A DNA stretch of 64,000 nt from Karstenula rhodostoma CBS 690.94. Its lineage: Eukaryota > Ascomycota > Dothideomycetes > Pleosporales > Didymosphaeriaceae. Positions 58,391-64,000 of this stretch are shown here, in pieces. The stretch spans positions 321,620 through 385,619 of the forward strand of contig MU001507.1 of assembly GCA_010093485.1 (NCBI GenBank), read 5' to 3'. The first letter of the stretch is position 1. Every line of letters begins with the position of its first letter. Both the position numbers and the translations under genes were made by a program. The notes under the pieces were generated by a model. The model had not been told where the DNA came from. It ran no database searches and worked only from the letters and a program-made list of their open reading frames with translations.

Positions 58391-58913
58391 TTTGGAGGGT
58401 CAGTCTGAAAGGAGGAGGGAACGGTAGAGGTGCGACTTTGACAGTTACTTTTCCTTTCGCAAAACGGGGGATGGGAAGCCAATTCGTGGTTCCTGTGGTC
58501 GCGGAGTGAAAGTGTGGCGAGTCAGGGAGCTGTCCGTTCACCTCGGCATGTGGAGCTGCTTGACTCGGTAGCATGCGCAACCTGATGAATCATTGATTGT
58601 CAGACGCGTCGCTAGCACGCGGGTAACAGAGTACGAGGTTGATACCGGAAACCCCATGGGGCCGTTGCCACAGCGGACCGCAATGGACCACAGTGGACCG
58701 CTACTGGATACATGCAGGGCGCCGATGATTCAGCGTGGGGAGCCTCGGCAGGTACGACCCGAGCAACTTCTCGCAACGCGTCCAGTTTCCGTTGCGGACC
58801 CTACAACCTTGTTGGCCTTGTGCTGATTCAAACTGTCTATCGCGGCATCATCCGCGCCTTCCATCGCGACGCCCGGTTTGCATGTCCCTCCGGTAGCAAC
58901 CCAGATCGCCAAC
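58391..58913. promoter_or_regulatory. Shared divergent promoter of the two crotonase genes
   Basis: 523 bp between opposed start codons. Contains short imperfect GGACCGC/GGACCAC repeats at about 58672-58705, of unknown meaning. Confidence 0.4.
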
Positions 58914-59825
58914 ATGACGACTCCCCGCACAAAGAATCCCATGCCTGACTGGATAGAATCACCACACCCCCACGTCCAGCATTCCCTCATCACGTTCCCA
59001 GCGAAACACATCCTCCAAGTGACAATCAACCGCCCGGAGGCGCGCAACTGCCTCCCGGTAGAGGGCACCATCGAGCTCGGCGCGTTATGGAAATGGTACG
59101 ACGCAGAGCCCGAGCTGCGCGTGGCAGTCTTCACTGGGGCCGGCGACAAGGCTTTCTGTGCAGGCATGGACTTGAAGCAGCGGTTCGACATCCTGGACAC
59201 GGGCGACATCGCGCATGATTATCCTCCAGGGCAGTTTGCCGGGATGAGCAATCGGGCGGGGAAGAAGCCAATTATCGTGGCATGTAATGGACATGCGCAT
59301 GGTAAGGAGTCCCGATGTACGTGTTGTAAGGAGCGAAACAGGTCTGACAAAGTGCTTCCAGGCGGCGGCTTCGAAGCCATCCTCAACGCCGACGTAATCT
59401 TCGCCTCGCCCAATGCGACCTTCGCCCTCCCCGAAGTCCTCCGCGGCGTCTCCGCCCTCGCCGGCGCCCTGCCGCGCGTCTTCCTCCTCTTCGGCAACCA
59501 CCGCGCCATGGACCTGATACTCACCGGCCGCCGGCTGTCTGTCGAGGAAGCGCACGCATGGGGTCTCGTCAAGGAAATCGTGCCGCAGGAACAATTGCTG
59601 GAAAAGACGCTGGAGTACGCAAAGCTGATTGCGTCTCTAAGTCCCGACAGTGTTATCATCAGTCGACTGGCGGCGAGGGAGGCGTGGGAGTCGGGAGTCA
59701 GTCGCGCGACGATGAGAGGGCAGGAGTTGTGGGCGGAGAACATGCTGAGGAGTGAGAATGCGAGGGAGGGGCTGCAGGCGTATAAAGAGAAGAGGGAGCC
59801 GAGATGGAAGAGGAGCCATTTGTAG
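58914..59825 (+). CDS. Peroxisomal enoyl-CoA hydratase/isomerase (crotonase family), second copy
   Basis: Two exons (intron 59302-59361), 283 aa, start MTTPRTKNPMPDWIESP. Conserved elements are ILQVTINRPEARNCLP, AVFTGAGDKAFCAGMDLKQR, PIIVACNGHAHGGGFEAILN with the first catalytic Glu, and FALPEVLRGVSALAGALPRV with the second. WGLVKEIVPQEQL and a long C-terminal helix follow. It ends KRSHL; SHL fits PTS1. It is clearly a paralogue of the first crotonase, with identity moderate by eye, so the two probably handle different intermediates. The gene is convergent with the second acyl-CoA synthetase, 146 bp apart. Confidence 0.93.
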   Translation: MTTPRTKNPMPDWIESPHPHVQHSLITFPAKHILQVTINRPEARNCLPVEGTIELGALWKWYDAEPELRVAVFTGAGDKAFCAGMDLKQRFDILDTGDIAHDYPPGQFAGMSNRAGKKPIIVACNGHAHGKESRCTCCKERNRSDKVLPGGGFEAILNADVIFASPNATFALPEVLRGVSALAGALPRVFLLFGNHRAMDLILTGRRLSVEEAHAWGLVKEIVPQEQLLEKTLEYAKLIASLSPDSVIISRLAAREAWESGVSRATMRGQELWAENMLRSENAREGLQAYKEKREPRWKRSHL

Positions 59826-59971
59826 AGATGGGGAGACAACAATGTTACGAAGTTGAACGAAAACATACAGAGCCATGCCCTGATTGATATTGTTTGGGGA
59901 CTGTCTCATTCAAACTTGGGTGCATGTTGTAATATCGTTTGATCTTTACGGTATGCGATTAATCCTCAATG

Positions 59972-61848
59972 CTATAGCCGACCCGTTCTCTCTCGCGCAA
60001 GCCGAGCTGGTAGTAACCGACGAAGCACCTTTCCATTCCCTGACTTGGGAATCTCGTCCAGTACGACAACCCCTCCGCGAAGCTTCTTATACGCCGCAAC
60101 TCTCGAATCAACATGCCGTCGTATATCCGCCACCATCGCATCCCTATCCTGCCCCTCAGCCTTCGCCTCCGCAGTCAGCGCAACATACGCAATGGGCACT
60201 TCCGTTCCCTGAGCATCGTCCCACAACGCACAAACCGCGCCCTCACTCACACACGGGTGCGAGTTGAGATGCGCCTCGAGTTCCGCCGGGGGCACCTGGT
60301 TCCTGCGGCAACGTCAGCGCGCTCCGCATAGGACTCTTCAACCATACCCTTTGTACTTGATAAGCTCCTTCTTCCTCTCGGTAAGCCACCAATACCCCTC
60401 CCCATCCACCCTCACCACATCCCCGGTCCGCATCCACGCCCCCTCAAACGCCCCCCTCGTAGCCTCCTCATCCCGCATGTAGCGTCGGAATACACTCGCC
60501 CCCCGCACTAGCATCTCACCCTGTGCGCCCTCCGCCACATCCCTGCCCTCGTCGTCTACAACGCGTGCTTCGAGCCCTGCAAACAGTTTCCCCACCGACC
60601 CCACGCGGTGCGCAGATGCGGGCTTCAGCATCGTGATGTTCGTCTCCGTCATGCCGTAGCCCTGGAAGATGGGCGCGTGGGGGAGGTGTGTGCGGAAGTG
60701 CTGGATGGTGGGCGTGGGCAGGACGGCACCGGTGCACATGATGTACTTGACGGTGTGGAGGCGCGAGAGGTCGAAGGCGGTTTGTTTGGCGATTTGGACG
60801 GCGATGGTGGGGAGGATGCGGAGGGCGGTGGCGCGGATCTGGGCGGACAGCGAGAGGTACGAGGGCAGGGTGTAGGTTTTCTGGAGCATGGTGTAGAGGC
60901 CTGTCCAGGTGCCCATGAGGACTACGGTGACGAGGCCTAGATGGGGTGGGCTTGTAAGCACGCTGTGTAGACGCCGTGTGGGATGCTGGTGGACCTGCCG
61001 TAGATGTGACATAGGGGTGCAAAGAACACGCCGCGAACGCTGGCAGACCAGTAGGAAGGCTCGGTCGCTCGGATGCTGAGCATCGAGGCTACGAGGTTGT
61101 AGTGCGATAGCTCGACGCCTTTTGCTTTGCCACTTGTGCCTGAACTGAAACATACGACGGCTGTGTGTTCCCTACTATCTCTTTGCGACAAGTCAAATGC
61201 CGGAAGTGAAGCCTCCTGGTCGAAGAGCGCATCCGCAGAGAGGCTCTTATCAAAGGGTGACTGGGCGCCGTGCAAGGAAATGGTATGCAGTGCGGTCAGG
61301 TTCAGCCTCTTCGCTGCACCGAACAGAGTCGGCCAAGTATCTGCATCAGCGGCCAACACCTTCGGCCGCGACAGCTCCAAGCAATGCGCGACTTCGTACT
61401 CTGTGCTCAGCGGGTTGACCAATCTAGCACGCATCAATACCCAAAACGCAAAGGATACGATCCGTGTAACCTCTTACGCAGCGATCCCTCCACACCACAG
61501 CACGGCGTGTATCAACTTGACGGTCTCAACCTTCGCTCCCCATCAGCGCCAAACCCCTGCAGTGTTTACTCATCGCGGAGATATTTCTCGTACCGAGTTC
61601 GGCGCACATATGCACACCACGTCGCCCTCATTTATGCCGACAAAGTGCCGCAACGCATACGCACCCCTCGCGCTCTGCTCTGCAATCCCAGCATACGTAA
61701 TCCTCCCCCCGGTCCAATCATCTTCGCAAATGACCTTGTCGCCCTCGACGTCGTCCGGGTTGTATTTTTGCAGCAATTGCGAAACAGCGAGGTTCAGTGG
61801 GACTTGCGGGGCCGGGTACGGCGACTTGTAGATGACGGGAGACGGCAT
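59972..61848 (-). CDS. 4-coumarate-CoA-ligase-like acyl-CoA synthetase, second copy
   Basis: Five exons (introns 61531-61593, 61424-61477, 60951-60994 and 60303-60347), 556 aa in frame. It begins MPSPVIYKSPYPAPQVPLN. Motifs are GDVVCICAPNSVETVKLIH, LWCGGIAALVNPLS, SSGTSGKAKGVELSH, APLCHIYG, FQGYGMTETNITMLKP, WMRTGDVVRVDGEGYWW, RKKELIKYKGNQVPPAELE and SGNGKVLRRLL. The common Phe in KYKGFQ is Asn here. The protein ends RTGRL, a weak PTS1-like tripeptide. Intron 60951-60994 has an unusual GTCC donor, the least certain junction. The first-copy synthetase lies at the other end of the cluster, so two acid-activating enzymes bracket it. It lies next to RIP-mutated DNA but shows no damage itself. Confidence 0.9.
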
Positions 61849-62574
61849 GGTCGTGGTCGTGCTGTGGACGTTGCTCTGGCTCTGTGATGCGGGCGAGATT
61901 GGAGAGCGTGCATGGTTCCATTGGTGGTTGGCGTGGGCCGGATCGGGGTTGGGCTGGTTTGAGAACCCCCGTGGGAGGAAGCGCGGAGGGGCGGATTGTG
62001 GGTCGCCAGCATCTCGTAGTCACTAGCCTCGGTACGGTTGCGGTTTTCCATCCGAGCTGCTCTAGCCTGCGTAAGGATTGTCATCGAGATGCTGTGTGGG
62101 TGGTGTGCTTGGGAAAAAAGGGTCCTGGATTCCTACGCTACTGTACGTGTATGGATGCGGCGAACGAGTGGAATGGCGTTGCGATTGGGGTGTGTGCTGT
62201 GCAAGTACGGCCATGGAAGCGTTTTGATGGAGGAGAAGCACCGTGGACGGCGGAATGAAACATCCTTTGGCGCAGAGGATACTCGTACGATTCGAAGTTA
62301 CGGTCTAGAATTGTCGCGACTTAACGAGAAGGATTGTCGGATAGATAACCGACAGTGTGGTTGTCGCAGCGTGGGCCTGGTTCAACAATTTGCTACGAAT
62401 GCATTCATTCCACGAATAACCAGTCGCGGAGCTTGCGGAACATGCGGCAGTGGCTGGCCAATCGAGCGGGACGGCTCATCCGACCTTTCCTATGCGGGGA
62501 CCCCACGCGCTGTAACCACCTGTTGACGGATCCACGTCGCGGGCAGGCCTCTAAGTAATCGCGGGCAGGCCTGT
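61849..62574. other. Gene-free border between the cluster and the AT-rich block
   Basis: About 0.7 kb of GC-balanced DNA. Near its end the 16-bp unit CGCGGGCAGGCCT-TAA occurs twice (62538-62553 and 62560-62575, 22 bp apart), exactly where the AT-rich block begins. No gene recognised. Confidence 0.5.
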
Positions 62575-64000
62575 AACTAAATCTAGTTAAGTATATATAG
62601 AAAGTCCTATAGGCTAAAGTACTATATAGATAAACTATATTATAGTATAATTTATTATAGGTATATAATATTTTTTAATAATAAAACTATTATAATATTA
62701 TTAAAAACTTAATAGAATAAATTTAATTAGGTAAAAGTCTAGCTATATAGGAAAGTTCTATAATATATATATATATAAGTATAGAGGTAATCTATATATA
62801 AAATTAATTTTTACTAAACTTTAAGGAATTATTTACTTATAGTATTATTTATTTTAAGTTAATTTTTATTAATTTTTATATAATATATAGTATATAGGTA
62901 GAGATATTAGTATATATTAAATTATAAATAATTACTACTTATAAAAGCTCTTTTATATATATATTAATATTATTATATATTACTTATAGATACTATATTA
63001 GTTATTTAGAAGTAATCTAATTATAGGCTAATAATACCTATAAATATTATATTAACTATCTAAAAATAGCCTAATTATAGGCTAATAATATCTATAAGTA
63101 TTATATTAACTATCTAAAAGTATAGTAATTATAAATTATTATTTACTAATAAGCTCCTATATATTAAGTAAAAATTATATTACTAGTTAAATTACTAGTT
63201 AAATTACTAGTTATATTATTTAGATATCTATATTACTTAAATTTATAACTTATTTATATAATACTTATATCTAATATTACTAAATTAATTTATAAGGAAC
63301 TATAAGAATTTTTAATATTAGTTATTAGTTTATAGATACTTATATTAATACCTCTAATAAATAATTATTATTAAGATACTTAACTAATATAGGCTTATAT
63401 TTAATACTCTAAATTAGGTATTTTATATATTAAATAATAGACTTAAATATATATTTAGTAAGTAGTATATAGGAATTCTATATATATAATATCTACTAAT
63501 ATATATTAAAATTAATAGCTTAGAGACTTATTAATTTATAGTCTTTCTTTATTATTATATAGTTATAAAATATATTTATTATAGCTTACTAAAAGCCTCT
63601 ATAATAAAATAAAATATATTTTATATTTTTAACTTTCTTTATATATCTATATATAAGTATTAGTTATTAATATATAAGTATAATTATATAATTAGTAATA
63701 TAATTCTATATAGCTTTAAATATAAAATTTAATATTTAATAGATAATTTTATTAGTAATAATATTATTAGTAAGTTAGTAAATATTATTCTAATTCTTAT
63801 AAAAACTTATAAGGTATTTATATAGGTATAAAAAATTATTATTAATAATATCTAGCTATTACTTAATATAGGTATATATACCTTTAATTTTTAATATTAC
63901 TATTAATTTATAGTATAAATAATAATTTATATAATAGCTAAGTAAAATATTTATATAGTTATTTAGCTAGATTTTATATAGATATTACTCTATATATAGG
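62575..64000. repeat. AT-rich RIP-saturated repeat block, open at the right end
   Basis: Composition changes abruptly to about 80 percent A+T. CpA, TpG and CpG are essentially absent over 1.4 kb on both strands, while TpA is very frequent. Remaining C is almost always followed by T or C. That is the expected end state of repeat-induced point mutation of a multi-copy element. No coding frame survives, so the original element cannot be named. Confidence 0.88.
62991..63133. repeat. 54-bp tandem repeat within the AT-rich block
   Basis: Units begin at 62991, 63045 and 63099 with TA-TATATTA followed by CTAATTATAGGCTAATAATA in the first two. About 2.6 copies with several substitutions. Confidence 0.75.

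Noticed and set aside
51867..61848. Complete atu or leucine-degradation (liu) cluster
   Set aside because: No biotin-carboxylase, carboxyltransferase, acyl-CoA dehydrogenase or lyase gene is present. Only AtuA-like and hydratase/ligase parts are seen.
51867..61848. Secondary-metabolite gene cluster
   Set aside because: No polyketide synthase, peptide synthetase, terpene cyclase or cluster regulator. The enzymes fit degradation better.
62575..64000. Telomere or mitochondrial insert
   Set aside because: No TTAGGG arrays and no mitochondrial coding frames. The dinucleotide pattern is that of RIP.
1..64000. tRNA, rRNA and CRISPR features
   Set aside because: Scanned for T-arm-like motifs, rRNA landmarks and regularly spaced repeats. 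Nothing convincing, and CRISPR is not expected in a fungus.

Overview
The window is nuclear DNA of a filamentous ascomycete (Pezizomycotina). The evidence is intron-rich genes with 43-120 nt introns, typical fungal branch sites, fungus-specific families (DUF1996, rhodopsin-like membrane protein, AA8 cytochrome, Ppz phosphatase, Cab4, Med8), and AT-rich DNA with the signature of repeat-induced point mutation (RIP). A Dothideomycete is the best guess. That is an inference, resting partly on two near-identical introns that look like introner-like elements, which are best known from that class. All gene models were spliced by hand; the total coding length of every model marked complete is a multiple of three.

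Layout. 1-1070: small RIP-mutated element with terminal inverted repeats, then gene-poor DNA. 1-12.7 kb: rhodopsin-domain membrane protein, DJ-1/PfpI-like protein lacking the usual cysteine, Na,K-ATPase-type P-type ATPase, secreted DUF1996 protein. 13.4-19.9 kb: secreted AA8 cytochrome, a doubtful small nuclear protein between diverged repeats, a BTB protein, long gene-poor stretches. 20-31 kb: housekeeping block with SPT5, an F-box protein, CAB4 (CoA synthesis) and a WDR68/DCAF7-like WD40 protein sharing a short divergent promoter with CAB4. 33-44 kb: alpha-carbonic anhydrase, Ppz-type phosphatase with a possible alternative 3' exon, an aldehyde dehydrogenase pseudogene with its middle deleted, N-terminal methyltransferase TAE1, Mediator subunit MED8. 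44.8-51.5 kb: F-box-like protein with a suspicious frame break, stand-alone LigD-type 3'-phosphoesterase, and a type II membrane glycosyltransferase carrying the two related introns.

51.9-61.9 kb is the most interesting part. It is a compact catabolic-looking cluster of six genes: two 4-coumarate-CoA-ligase-like acyl-CoA synthetases, an AtuA-like (DUF1446) protein, a MaoC-type hydratase 2 and two crotonase-family hydratases. All six proteins end in x-[K/R/H]-L (VKL, GKL, SKL, SRL, SHL, GRL). Three are textbook peroxisomal PTS1 signals and the others are weaker variants. The simplest reading is a peroxisomal pathway that activates a carboxylic acid as its CoA thioester and degrades it by a beta-oxidation-like route. 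No dehydrogenase, oxidase, carboxylase or thiolase lies in the window. The cluster abuts a strongly RIP-mutated AT-rich block (about 62575-64000) that runs off the end of the window.
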